Assembly (NCBI RefSeq): GCF_024362695.1
Contig: NC_065433.1
Location: 25,081,700 to 25,145,699, forward strand
Direction: 5' to 3'
Length of the DNA stretch: 64,000 nt
Origin: Pectinophora gossypiella
Lineage: Eukaryota; Arthropoda; Insecta; Lepidoptera; Gelechiidae
Shown: positions 35,401-46,600 of the stretch, in pieces
Position numbering within the stretch: the stretch's first letter is position 1
How the letters are laid out: each line of letters opens with the position of its first letter
The notes under the pieces: generated by a model
Seen by the model: only the letters and a program-made list of their open reading frames with translations
What the model was told of the DNA's origin: nothing
Database searches by the model: none
Position numbers and translations under genes: made by a program

Positions 35401-38400
35401 GATAGTAGTAGTAGTATCTGTAATACCTACTTAATGGGTAGGTAATGTAACCTATCATAAAGTAACCAGTTGTTTAAGCCTGAAGAGGTAAAAAACATAC
35501 AGGCAGATTTACCTACCTACCTACATACCTCACATCACTACCTATTACGCAATTGGTACCTGCCTACCTACTTACCTAAAATCGTAATAACACGTGACCT
35601 CGCGCAAAGTCAACCAAAACAAGAATTACAAGCCAGAATGGATCTTATCTTTATAATGACATAAAGTCTATAGTTGCTCGACACACGGATTTGAGACGTA
35701 GTTGTTTACAATCTTGTACAAAACAGTGCACCGCGCTTACAGGGCTTATAGGTATATTATATTATAGCGGTTATTAAACTACCCAAACGCGATGCGTCGA
35801 GATCGTGGGCTTGGGCAGTGTTATAATTATATTAAATAGTTCATTGGTGGGCGACCCACGATTTCGTCATAGGTACATTTTATAGGTAAGTAGGTAGGTT
35901 ACATTGGTACACTCGATGACCTGATGCATCGTGTGAATTCGTGTGTGGCAGATGAATCGAGTTAATGTACCTATAGCGCAGCGTAGCTACCTAAAATCAT
36001 ATAGGTACGTAAAGTAAGGCCAGACAGACGAGATAAAAAACGTAAACAAACGGACCATTACTGAGTTACGCGCAGTTATGGCGTCAGTTAGGTAATCAAC
36101 AACAGCCGTCGTTGTGTTTCGTGGTACCTAAGTAAATAACTTTAAGTAAGTAAAGTAAGTAAATAAACTTTATTACCTCCACAAAACCTAGATACAGGAA
36201 AGCAGTCGGTACCGCAGCTGTCAACATTTGGTCCGCCATTTTATGAACAAGTTCATTTCTGTTTGGATTGCGTTCGAAGTGATACATATTTTTTCGTCCC
36301 CGTATTTACCTACTTAGTTTTGTGTTATTATTAGGTATTCCGTTTCTGTTACTTTTATTTTTGATTTTGCGGGTATTGTGAGTAGTTGTTGATTTAAACA
36401 CAGTATTGACAACATGATTGATAATACGATAGATAGTTTTATCATAAACACAGCTGACTCTTACTCTTCCGACGAATCTTTGTCTAGTACAGACGACAGC
36501 GATTAAAATTTGAATGATAATTTATTCAAATATAAATGTTTTGAACCCCTGAAACTTTGTTTACATTCTTTATCTCGTCTGGTTGCCTTTATCAAGTCAG
36601 TAATCTAATAATCATAGGTATATTATAAAACAAAGCTCCCACGCCATTCGCTCGTCTGTTTGTTTCGGCGGCTAACTCAAAAGAAAAAAAGAATAATGAC
36701 AGATACCTATAACTTAAAATAAAATTAGATGGTGTTTACAGGAATTAGCACCAATGTCATGACTTACAAGAAGTGTTATATTTTATTTTTTTCATTGAGC
36801 TTCTAGGTATATTTGCAACTTTTTACCACGCAGTTCGCATGTTGCCAGTTCGGCGCCTAATCGCGCACCGCGGAAAAATGGGATTCTCTCAAAATGCATA
36901 AATGGTTTTGTCATAATTTTAATTATCATAATACTTTTCGCGTAACGTTTTTAAGCATAATAGTACTTTCCCATAATAACATCTAAGAATACTGGTTTGT
37001 TAGGAATAACTTATTTTTGGACTAAAATTTGTTGGTATAAATTTGATTCGCATATAAATAGGTATCCATAATTCTTTTTTAGAATAAAAGTGTTTTGTCA
37101 TAATTTTACAAGGCATAACAGTAGGTTAGGGTGCGGCGGGGGTGGCCCTTGGGCCATCCCTACGCCGCCAGCATGTTTATCTTACACACGAAAAGTATAC
37201 TGAATGATGACCAACAGCATGAAATAGAGTAAAAAATATAAAAAGTCAGTTTCGGAAATGTTCGAAGTTGTGCCAAAACTATTCTTATTCGGAGTATAGT
37301 TTTATGCTTTTCGGAGCATTAATTATTATGCGTATGGTAGTAATGAGTTTCAAAATTATGCTTAAAAAGTTATGACAAATGAATACTATGCGTAACTAAT
37401 AATAGGACAAGTAATTATGCCATGGTAAATTATTACATAAAACATTATGCGTAAAAATAGAGAACCCGGAAAAATACTGTCACGTCTCACCTCTCTCTAT
37501 ATTAACAGTAACTTTGCGTCCCACTTTTTGTACGGTGATGTTCAAACTATGTCCGAAAAAATCAAGACTAGTGGGAGCTTTCATCGAAAAAGCTGCCTAA
37601 TGGTTTTGAGATAGAACAAAACAATGTATTGTGGAATTTTATAAGTACCTACCTATGTCTATCTTTTAGGAATCACTTATCATACACATTTTAATATTTA
37701 TAAAATGGCCACGTTAATACTTTATTTACCTACCTACTTAAATGAATGTTATAATTGCCCTTTTCTTCCTTTATGTTAGGTATGTTACCTCCAACAACTT
37801 TGCTTTACATTCACCTTTTGGGGCCTTTTGCGACTCAATCATAACCCTAACTAGGGTTGATGAGACTGGTATTCCACCCACGATAAGAAGATAAGATTCA
37901 CGACATTATTTGATACATACTATTTTTCTTTTTAGGTTCATCAGGTACTTTAAAAGTGCTGACACCGAAAAAGGTGTACAAAAATAAACGACTTCGCGAC
38001 TGCGAACTTCAAGATCTCGTGGAGCCGCCACCAGTAGCGTACCAGTGCAACACGCCGAAGAGAAGACGTTTGTCAATTACTGAAGACACGCCAAAATGCA
38101 AAGCATTAAAAAAGAAATTAGTCGATTCAGCCAAAAAATTAAATCGGGAGATTTCAAAAAATAAATCAATGAAAACTCGAATTCATGGTAAAAATGTGAT
38201 TGATATATCGAAACACAAATTCAATAGTCAATCTAGTAAATTAATTACAACAATGCAATTACGAAAATCACAATCAAAAAAGCAATGGACTGATGAGGAG
38301 AAAAAATTTTGCTTGGCTTTATATTACAAATCACCTTCTGCATACAAATTTATGATTAATTCAGGAATAATTTTAGCCGCTCCATCGACGATACAAAGGT

Positions 38401-40286
38401 GGCTTCAAGAAACAAATTGTTTACCGGGAATTAATGATGAAATATTTGATTCTATTAAAAATAAATTCGCGACGAAATCAATTAGGGAGAGATCATGTGC
38501 TATATGCTTTGATGAAATGAGTATTATGACTGATTTAGAATATACAAATAAATATGATTTAATAGAAGGCTTTGAAGATTTTGGTGGTGGTGATCGTAAT
38601 CAAAAAGAAGCAAAATGTGCGTTGGTGATTATAGCTAGGGGATTATACTGTAATTGGAAGATGCCTGTGGCATATTTTTTATCGTCAAAAACAGTTAATT
38701 CTGATAAATTAGGAACTATAATTGATTCTATGATTAATAAATTATTTGATTATGGTTTGTTGCCAAAAGCAATTATTTGTGATCAAGCGACATCAAATGT
38801 AAAAATGATCAAAAACTTGGGCGCAACTGTTGATTCTCCATTCTTTTTTATAAATGATCGTAAAATATATGCAATTTTTGATGCACCCCATTTGATTAAA
38901 AATGTTAGGAATAATTTGATTAAAAATGATTTTGAATTAGACGGAAATCAAATCTCATTTAATGATATAATCAGTGTGTACAATATTGATAAAAATAATA
39001 AAAGTAAATCTTTAAATAAGCTAACGCCAGTACATATTAATCCGAACAGCTTCCAAAAAATGAAAGTTAAACTAGCCACACAAGTGTTGAGCAATTCTGT
39101 GGCAGGGGCAATCAAAACTGCAGTTGACAGTGGAGAGTTAAAAAGTAGCACTGCTAAAAATACAGCTGATTTTGTGAAATTATGTAATGATTTGTTTGAT
39201 TGTCTCAATTCAAAAAACAAATTTGATTCTAATCCATATAGATGTGCAATCACAAATAATCAAAATACTGCCGTTAATCAAACATTAATAAAAGGAAAAG
39301 AAATTTTTAGTAAATTAAAGAAAATCACATATAATAAAAGTAATCAAAAACTGTTAACACGACCGCCATGCTTTGACGGAATGATTCAAACAATCAATGC
39401 AATACGGCAACTCTCCGCTGAAGAATTAACTGCAGGTACTGGCGTCAAATTTATAATCACCTATCGATTAAATCAAGATGTGATTGAAAATTTGTTTGGA
39501 ATTTATAGAATCAAAGGAGGATGCAATAAAAATCCCACATCAAAATCATTGAGATCAATGTTTCGATCGAATTTGTTAAATAGTTTAATCAAATTTGATA
39601 AGAGTAATTGCGAATCAGATCAAGAAATGTTTGTATCTATCCAGCAAAATACACAACATTCAGATCCACAACCTTCGACTTCATCGTCTGTTATACAACA
39701 AGGTGTTGAAGATGATGAACAACAAGGTGCTACAGACGATGAAGTTAACAGCACTCGTGAAGAGCAAATTGAGCCACTTAGTCTGAGCTCTAATGTAACT
39801 GCAACTTCAGAAAAAAGGAGTTCTTCCGATGGTGAAGTTACATTGGAGACCTGTTCAGTTGTGTATTTTGCCGGATGGTTGGGTAAATCATGTATTGATA
39901 AATTTGATTGTCAAGATTGCAAGAAATTGTTGATTAAAGATCAAGTTGATTTAACTGACAAAAAACAATTATTGTTGATTAACAAAACATATTCCAATAT
40001 CGTCACACCCACGTTAAAATCTCCTACTGATTTCTTATATGAACTGGTAAATATGGTACTAGATTTTTATAAAAAGAACATTAATGGATTGTATAAAATT
40101 AATTTAGTGTCTGATTTGATGCAAAAATTAAAAAATGAAGTAATTGTCCCGGCTAATTATCATGATTTGAATCATTTCGATTTTTTGATGAAGAAATTAT
40201 TAGAGGTTAAAATTCATGATTATTGTAAAAGTCGTAAAAAATCTTTGCAATCAACATCTAAATTGAGAATACTTCAAAATAGGTGA
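29306..40286 (+). CDS. THAP9/P-element transposase-like protein, 3 exons
   Basis: Exons 29306(or later)-29441, 33406-33588 and 37936-40286, with GT-AG introns of 3964 and 4347 bp. Both junctions split a GGT Gly codon after its first base and keep frame; from 29306 the product is 889 residues. The N-terminal THAP finger is a C2CH DNA-binding domain with ligands C (29342), C (29357), C (33459) and H (33468), plus FRFPW, a Trp, and the AVP box. The transposase part has acidic candidates D (38511, FDEMSIM), D (38781, CDQATSN) and E (39486, QDVIENLFG), the RNase-H-like D-D-E set. A Cys-rich tail (AGWLGKSCI..CQDCKK) follows. The 5' end is unsettled: TGA lies at 29303-29305 and no ATG precedes the first zinc Cys, so an upstream exon or a CTG start at 29336 is possible. 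ATG at 29384 would lose two ligands. Long introns and an intact frame favour a domesticated host gene; a diverged P element is the alternative. Confidence 0.85.
30500..31100. repeat. SINE and LINE fragments in THAP intron 1
   Basis: 30507-30570 (+) has ATGATCTGGAGGTCCGGGTA, a SINE head piece. 30634-30690 (-) has TGCCTGGAAGAAATTGCTTA, a LINE 3' tail piece. 31022-31092 (+) has a tRNA-like pair, TTGGTAAAGCAGTCG and GGTTCAAACCC, possibly another Pol III-derived SINE. A weaker SINE head piece lies at 29886-29930 (-). Confidence 0.5.
31100..33400. repeat. THAP intron 1: dispersed repeat pieces
   Basis: 32215-32270 and 32640-32690 are two copies of a segment with GGCAAAGGGAACTATGCCCA and TACAGCCAT, a familiar moth repeat. 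31440-31515 shares GGAGCTTTCGGCGAAAACGC...GAGATATAACAAAACAA with 37580-37640. 33225-33385 is a diverged copy of the tail family at 1385. The remainder is unassigned. Confidence 0.5.
33406..33588 (+). CDS. THAP gene exon 2 (second half of zinc finger)
   Basis: Preceded by TTTTCTTGTAG and followed by GTAAGC. It supplies NMDIAHLPAKNLRSRYLCID with the third Cys and the His, then a basic stretch and the AVPEPY box that ends THAP domains. It enters and leaves with the same one-base phase. Confidence 0.85.
33600..34230. repeat. TAGGTACCTACC-type clusters
   Basis: Many copies of TAGGTACCTACC and shorter GTAGGTA/TACCTAC forms; more at 29068-29092, 30380-30430, 35440-35580 and 35870-36020. Each copy is self-complementary around GGTACC. 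Confidence 0.75.
34234..35414 (+). mobile_element. tRNA-derived SINE, split by a MITE
   Basis: Flanked by TATCTGTAA at 34225-34233 and 35415-35423, a 9-bp target duplication. The head has an A box (TGGTCCAGTGGTTGAGCG) and a B box (GGTTCGATTCCCGG), then the body TAGGACGTTACAGGCTGATC. After a MITE insertion the body resumes at 35222 with ATTGTCCGAAAGTAAGACGA, GTGCTTCGGAAGGCACG and a tail ending CACACGATAGTAGTAGTAG. The SINE proper is about 330 bp. The head could pass for a tRNA gene but lacks a proper anticodon arm and is followed by SINE body. Confidence 0.9.
34368..35218. mobile_element. Harbinger-like MITE in the SINE
   Basis: 851 bp with ends GGCCCTGTTTTATAAAGCTG and its inverse, flanked by CTG at 34365-34367 and 35219-35221. 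Three-base duplications are typical of PIF/Harbinger. The interior is full of TGTCGAATTGTC/GACATATGTC motifs in both orientations, and there is no coding frame. Removing it restores the SINE body. Confidence 0.8.
36090..36290 (-). repeat. Possible retroposed 3' tail
   Basis: On the minus strand GGAGGTAATAAAGTTTATTTAC ends a 63-codon open frame (marker NELVHKMADQML). It looks like a LINE or cDNA 3' end. Family unknown. Confidence 0.3.
36414..36506 (+). CDS. Short acidic ORF of 30 codons, unrecognised
   Basis: Starts MIDNTIDSFIINTADSYSS and ends in an Asp/Ser-rich tail (DESLSSTDDSD). Acidic Ser/Asp N-termini like this are seen in piggyBac-type ORFs, but nothing follows in frame. It lies in intron 2 of the THAP gene and is most likely a transposon scrap or chance. 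Confidence 0.2.
   Translation: MIDNTIDSFIINTADSYSSDESLSSTDDSD
36880..37467. mobile_element. MITE-like element rich in GCATAAT motifs
   Basis: The left end GGGATTCTCTCAAAATGCAT and the inverted right end GGGTTCTCTATTTTTACGCA resemble each other. Within, GCATAA or CATAAT recurs many times in both directions (TTTTGTCATAATTTT, GCATAATAGTAC, GAATACTATGCGTAAC). No coding content. Confidence 0.5.
37810..37893 (+). repeat. SINE tail fragment
   Basis: GGGGCCTTTTGCGACTCAAT and the block ACCCTAAC..AGGGTTGATGAG with CACCCACGATAAGAAGATA match the SINE tail at 35330-35410. It ends 42 bp before THAP exon 3. Confidence 0.6.
37936..40286 (+). CDS. THAP gene exon 3 (P-element-type transposase domain)
   Basis: The acceptor TTTCTTTTTAG is followed by an uninterrupted frame to TGA at 40284-40286. 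Order: basic linker with a CNTPKRRRLS nuclear-signal-like segment; a coiled or helix-turn-helix stretch ending TIQRWLQ; catalytic Asp at 38511; second Asp at 38781; an insertion region of about 200 residues where P elements carry their GTP-binding domain (FDAPHLIKNVRNN at 38877-38915); Glu at 39486 followed by IYRIKGGCNKNPTS; an acidic Ser/Thr/Gln-rich stretch; and the Cys tail. The first in-frame ATG-independent start at 37956 is GTG, so this exon alone is not a gene. Confidence 0.9.
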
Positions 40287-40370
40287 TTATTAAAAACATA
40301 TAAGTGAATCTTAATCATTGATTTATTTATAATAATTATAAGTTCCCGGCTATTGATTTCTATTAAATAC

Positions 40371-40915
40371 AGGATGTTAGTGACATCGTAACGAAAACTT
40401 TGAGGGATGATTCAGACCATGATTCTGAGTTGATATCAAGTGGATTTTTCCGTCGCAAAAATCATGTATTTTTTTTAGTTTTTTTTTAATTATTTTCAAT
40501 TCTATACTTTTGCGATGGAAAATTCCACTTGATAAATGGGCACTATTAGTGTGAAATAAAAGATTTTTATTTTTATTAACTCAGAATAATTAGCTGAATC
40601 ATCCCTCTCAGTATTTGTTACGATGTCACTTACACGACTTACACCCCGTACAAGTACATACGGTAGCCATACAAGTAGGTATGGGTGTTAGTGACACCGT
40701 AACGAATATTGAGGGGGATGATTCAGACCATGATTCTGAGTTGATATCAAGTGGAATTTGCTGTCTAAAAATTCATGATTTTTTTTTTGTTTTTTTTTTT
40801 TTAAATTATTTTCCTATCCATACTTTTGCGACGGAAAATTCCACTTGATATCAACTCAGAATCATGGTCTGAATCATCCCTCAAAGTTTTCGTTGCGATG
40901 TCACTAACCCCTGTA
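40371..40915 (+). mobile_element. Compound double-palindrome MITE
   Basis: Same two-hairpin design as 9987-10480 in the opposite orientation, with TA outside. Unit 1 is 40371-40640, then the linker TACACCCCGTACAAGTACAT ... GTAGGTATGGGTG, and unit 2 ends CACTAACCCCTGTA. A 43-bp insertion at about 40534-40576 ends AAATAAAAGATTTTTATTTT, resembling a retroposed poly(A)-signal tail. The element begins 84 bp after the THAP gene stop codon. Confidence 0.75.
40555..40560 (+). promoter_or_regulatory. Candidate polyadenylation signal for the THAP gene
   Basis: AATAAA about 270 bp after the stop codon, supplied by the small insertion inside the MITE. No other AATAAA was seen between the stop codon and this point. 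Confidence 0.35.
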
Positions 40916-41089
40916 TAACTACATAAATCGTAGATATTTTTAAAAATCAATAGCGAGGTATATGTCTGAAGGACCACTTAATTAATTACATCACTTAAGA
41001 ACGTCGCTTAAAAATGGCTCCACTGTTTTTGGCTAATTTCTTTTCTGTTGTGTTGCTACTGCACTGAGTGCTCATTGGATGTACCTACA

Positions 41090-43090
41090 AGGGAGATCAT
41101 CGGCTTTCCATACTTTCGCCGGCCCAAATGTCGGCCCAAGTGCCGGCCAGAGAAAAAAAATGTGTCGAACCTTTTGAGTAGATTGCTTTGAACATTTTTT
41201 ACTATGACGCCAAACGTGTATGACCATTAGTTTGGCTTTAATTGGATTTTCAAAATCACGTTTTTTCATACATTTTGTAAAAAAACATATTATGTCCGTT
41301 AGGAATAAGAGGTATACAGGTGTATTACAAAGGACCGTTAGAACATTTATTAGTATGGCGCCAAACTTCTATGACCATTATTTTGACATTTATTGGACTT
41401 TCCGTTTTGGTTAATATGTTAAAATGCCGGCCATCGAAAAAAATACGTCAAATCTGTCTAATAGTTGCTTCTCAATATTTTTTGATATGACACCAAACAT
41501 CTATGACCATTATTTTGACTTTTATTGGAATTTACGTTTTAGTTCAAATGTGAAAAGTGCCAACCACCAAAAATACCATGTTGAGAGTATGGAGTAGATG
41601 CTTGTTAACATTTTTTTCTATAGCGCCAAACGTGTATGACCATTAGTTTGCCTTTTATTGTATTTTAAAAATCTTGATTTATAATTAATTTTGTTTAAAA
41701 ATAAAGTGCTTTGGGCAAAAATTGCGGTACGGCGGATTACAAAGGACCTTTAAAACATTTAATAATCTGGCGCGAAACATTTTTGACCATTATTTTGACT
41801 TTTATTTAAACTACTTTTAAAAAAATCTTTTTTATATACATTTTATTTTATATACATTGGAAGAAATTGCTCTAGAGCAATAAGGCCGCCCAAATTGTAC
41901 TGTATTCATGTGTTTTGTCTGATTGTTGAATTTTTAGTTCTGTGCAATAAAGTATATTTGATTTGATTTAACAATGACAACAATCAGAGCTTTCACAATG
42001 ACTAGTTATTAGTCAGATAAATACTTTGTGTTTTTGTTTTGTGTGTTGTTAGGTGAATACTATATTAATCTATATTAATACTATTTGATTTTAGATACGA
42101 CGTTGGCTGTAGTTTTTGCATTCGACTCAACGTTACGGCCTAAGTTTAGGTTGAATTATGGTATTGATTCATCTTGACCGTAGATGGTTACCAGTACCAC
42201 CCTCCAAAGATAAGCTTGCCATCTAGTGACGAAACTCGTATTTTGGCATGACGTCTGAAGTAGCTGTTAGGGAAGACAGAAGTCGGGCAGTTGTACTTTG
42301 CATGTATGCCGATCACAATGTCCTGGTGCTACTCGGCGGACATAGCATAGTACCTCACTTTTCTTAACAAAAAGAAGCTTCTAAAGCGTGTATCACCGTC
42401 GGGTGAGATAGTGGTCAAACAAAAACCTATTTCTGATTTATAAAAATGTGTCCAAAGACGACCACGATATTACGCCTTTACCTGCATTATCGCATTATGC
42501 ATTATCTATGAAAACTCCAGATTTTTGAGAAATCTAATTGAGTTCAAAATAGTGGTCATAGATGTTCAATGTCATAGTAATAAACATTCTGACGATCCTT
42601 TAAATAACGTGTCTGTTATATTATATTTTTTTACAAAATCAATCAAAAATCAAGTTTTTTTTTAATCTAACAAAAGCCAAACTAATGGTCATACACTTGT
42701 CATAGTGAATAATGTTTACAGGTATCTTCTTGGTAGCTTTGACATGTGTTTTTTGCTGACCGGCACTTTTCACACAGAAACTATAACGTAAAGTCCAACA
42801 AAAGTCAAAATAGTGGTCATAGACGTTTGGTGCCATAATAATAAATGGTCAAATGGATAAGTTTTAACGGGATATACCAATATTTTTTCTTGGCCGGCAC
42901 TTCACATTTTCACCAAAATGTATGAAAAATACAATTCTTTTAATTCGAATAAAACCGAAGATATTGACCCTACAGCTTTGGTGCCTTAGTAATAAATACT
43001 CAGACGGATAAGATCTAATGGAATATAGCAAAATTATTTTTTGGCCGGCACTTTGACTTCTGGGTCGAAATCCGATGATCTCCGTAGTAA
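41090..43090. mobile_element. Foldback element with tandem-array arms
   Basis: The ends pair: GGGAGATCATCGGCTTTCC at about 41093 and ATCCGATGATCTCCGTAG at about 43070. The left arm has five units with ATGACCATTA-type cores at 41220, 41371, 41503, 41636 and 41783 (steps 151, 132, 133 and 147). The right arm has about four inverted units with TGGTCAT cores at 42553, 42687, 42815 and a worn one near 42963. Unit consensus includes GCGCCAAAC, TTATTTTGACTTTTATTGG and a GGCCGGCACTT spacer. The centre holds a LINE tail (41861-41966) and unassigned DNA. No coding frame. Confidence 0.7.
41861..41966 (+). repeat. LINE 3' tail
   Basis: GGAAGAAATTGCTCTAGAGC, AATAAGGCCGCC and TGTGCAATAAAGTATATTTG. Related tails: 46862-46998 (+), 50777-50875 (+, worn), 53597-53727 (-). 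Confidence 0.7.
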
Positions 43091-43434
43091 GGTTTTTTGA
43101 AAAGGTATCTATGTTCTTCAAAAAAAACATGATTCAAAATCCAACATTTTTCAAAACAAGTGTTTCTCCTTACAATATTGGTTCAATATAATATTTTTGA
43201 AAATAAACTAAAAATATTGTTTTATTAAATGAATCTCCCCCTATCTTAGAAACTGTGAAAAAGAATATTTAATTAGTAGTAGGTATTTCGTTTTATTTTA
43301 TGTTAATAGACCTACCTAGTTACTGGAGATATAATTTGCACTTGCTCCCCTATTAGTTACCTAGATTACAGGCCTACCCTAGTTTAAGATTTTCTTTTGT
43401 TTCATACCCATGCCCTATTTTTTTAATATACATA

Positions 43435-43642
43435 CTTAACACCCGACAGAGGGATTGTGTCCTCTAACATGATGGACTAATGTTATGGGCGATAGGCTGA
43501 TCCCTTATCACCATAAGGTTCATCATATCCATCTTTGGACTTCGTATCAACAGTGGCTGCAAGTTGTCTTTGATTACTTGTGGCTCTGCCCACCCCATTA
43601 GGGATTACGGGCGTGAGTTTATGTATGTATGTATGTATGTAC
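43435..43642 (+). repeat. Moth repeat ending in (ATGT)n
   Basis: ACCCGACAGAGGGATTGTGT, then GGTTCATCATATCCATCTTT, TGGCTCTGCCCACCCCATTA, GGCGTGAGTTTATGTATGTA. The inverse form occurs at 45290-45370 and in part at 24186-24262. Confidence 0.65.
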
Positions 43643-46600
43643 CTACTTAAATAATCACCTACTAGCCTTATTACTATCTCAGAGATTCTAAATCGTTGAT
43701 TAACTAAATAGCTAGGTAAGTATCTAACAATAACAAAATATAATACCTTTTGAATTAAAGAAGTAGTTTAATTGAATATTTATTGTATTTTCATTTTAGT
43801 CATTTAAAAAAATCCAACTTCATTAAACTTGTTATAATTTGTAATGAACAATATTTTTTTTTAAGGTTACTATGATATTATCTATGTAATGGAAAGGGGA
43901 TAGTAAAATAAAAAAACACATTTCTATTGTTTAGTTATTTATTCAAAACCATACAAAAACTCAGTTGAATCAGAAAAGCTGGATCAGTGTTTTTCCCAGG
44001 ACAACCGAGGTAACTATTTGGTACTCAACTAAAACTCAATTAAACAGGCACATTATTGCCAGATTCACATTCAGCTGTTTGCACATCCTTACCTTTACTA
44101 CTTGGGCCACATTATCTTTCCACTTATTTCATATTATCTTGACTCAACCAGCATACTCGTTACATTATGTTACCTACAAATGAAAATATAATAGTTATTA
44201 AAAGAGCACATTAATCGGCAATGATATTCAGAACAAAACATTTCTTCCACTCATTAGGTATTATAGGCATTAGTTTGTCTATGTATCACAGATAATTTAA
44301 TAACATAAGCAAGATCTGCATCCCATTGAGGTAGTCAAAGTAACATTCATCGCAAGATGAACCAAGCACACACACCTCACCAAGCTTTCTGTTAGGCTAA
44401 CAATAGGCCATATCACTACCTATAATGGTCGAGTCAACTGTGCTAGATGTCAACTGTTTAAAATAAATTAATAACTCATTAATGCAAGCCCGGTACCAGG
44501 GTTTGAACTGGTGTTCCCCATTTGAGATGCAAACAAGTGTACCATTATGACCTATTTTATTTTATATTAGAGTAATAGTGACTATATAATAATGGTAGGT
44601 ATATTGCAATGTATGTACATCTTGTGTGCGAAAAACGAATAGGGCATTTCAAGAAAGAGCCCTTCCATTTGCGAATAAGTCCTTTGTCTACTAAACCAAA
44701 ACTCTGCTTGTCCGCCCTGAGAAGGAGAGTAAGTGTGAGTTAATACTCTCATATACCAATGAGTAGATTGGTGGAATGGAGTAGTAATAGTAGGCTCTAT
44801 TTTTTACATTTAGACACATGGATGACCTATTACACATGTAATCCGATGAGTTTGAAATTTATCTACTTTATTGAACATTTAGATATTCGTGCTCAAAGAA
44901 ATGGGTTAATGGGATAATAATTTAAGCATACATACCTGGCATAGTGCGATTCTCATTTATGCAGAACAGAAGTCAAGATTAAGTCTTCACTATAATACCT
45001 ACAATTCCAAAGAAAATGTTTTTCTTTGAAAAGTAGTGTGGCTTTCATGAGGTATACTTTTATCGTATTCATCACTTGGTCATGGTCAGAAAATTGTTGA
45101 TATGTGGTTCTAATAGCCTTTGCATGTCATTCTTCACAATGGTTATCATCGTCTTTAGAGATCTGAAATAAGTTACAGGCTTAAATTCACAACACGCTCT
45201 CTGCCTAACTAGACTTATTTAACTTTTTTCAACAAACAGTATATTATGATTTGTACCATAGATAGGTGACAGCTACACAAAAAAAGTATCTACTACATAC
45301 ATACTTATACTCACGCCTGTAATCCGAATTAGGCTGGGCAGAGCCACGAGTAAGCAGAGACCAATTTGGAAGCACTTTATACAAAGTCCTCAGGTGCTTA
45401 ACCGGTGGTCCAATGTAATGTTTCATCATGCTAGAAAAGAGTTGTCTTTCATAAAGGTTCTCATCAGTCGGTTTTACGACACGCCCGGGATGATAAGGGA
45501 CGATTGCGTTCTAGGTAGGACCTTAGCTATGTTTTTAATTATCTTCCAGTTTTAGTAACTAATTAGATAGTTACAGGAGTAGAAGATATATTTTTGCCAA
45601 TACAAAATCCAAACATCAGAAATAATCGTATGTCAACTAACAACTGTCACCTTGACAATGTCACAGATCATTGTCACAGATTATAATACTAACATGTCAA
45701 CGTTGAGAAAAAAAAATCCGTTTGCGCCATCTATTATCTTAATTTTACTCTAACTCTAAGTAATATATTGTGCTTGCAATAACTTGCACTCAGTAAGCTG
45801 AAATTTCACTAGATGTCGCTCGATTATTTACGCTTGAGCGCTAGGGCGTTTTAGCGGCATCTAGTGGTCATTTATTAGAACTAAAAATAGCCCGAAGAAT
45901 TGCCCGAGTTAGAACGGCACGGTTTCGTTGTATGACGTGAGGCATCTGTACGGTAGTATTATATGATCTGTGCCTATACAAAAGAACTATACGGACGCTG
46001 CCAGATTTATTATTTCCTTAGAAAATTATAAACAGGTAAATTAAATGCGTCCACTTCACCAAATCAATATTAGTGTTCCGATCCGCAAATTTACAAAGTT
46101 TAAATTTTAGAACATAATCTCTACATAATCCCGTATTCAGAATGTTCTCAAATTCAACGACTTGAATAATAATAGTGTAGAGTTCCACCTACATTGAACC
46201 AGTTTAAAGATAAACAAATACTGAAAGTCATTCATTCCACATCACAATTAATTGTACCTACTTAACCACCCATTTCTCAGTTCAACTATTCAATTGTGTT
46301 AGTTTTCGGGTTTCATACCATTTAAATTTTATTTCAAGTAAAAATTTAAGCTCCTGTTATTATTATTATAGTCAGTGGCATACCGGAACGCTTCGTTATT
46401 ATATTACACCTAGGCACCCATTATTATTCTGATCTTCTTCTTATCGTGTGGGTTATGAGGTGGAATACCAACCTCATCAACCCTGGTGTCAGGGTTATTA
46501 CTGAGCCGCCTAAGGCCCCTGACATGGCTCATTTCTTATGTGTATTTATATTGTGTGTCTTTATGTGTATTTGTTCGTCATTCAGTTGATGCACCATAAC

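Noticed and set aside
37956..40286. A 776-residue single-exon gene starting at 37956
   Set aside because: The first codon there is GTG inside an exon; the acceptor at 37935 and in-phase THAP exons upstream show that the protein begins far earlier.
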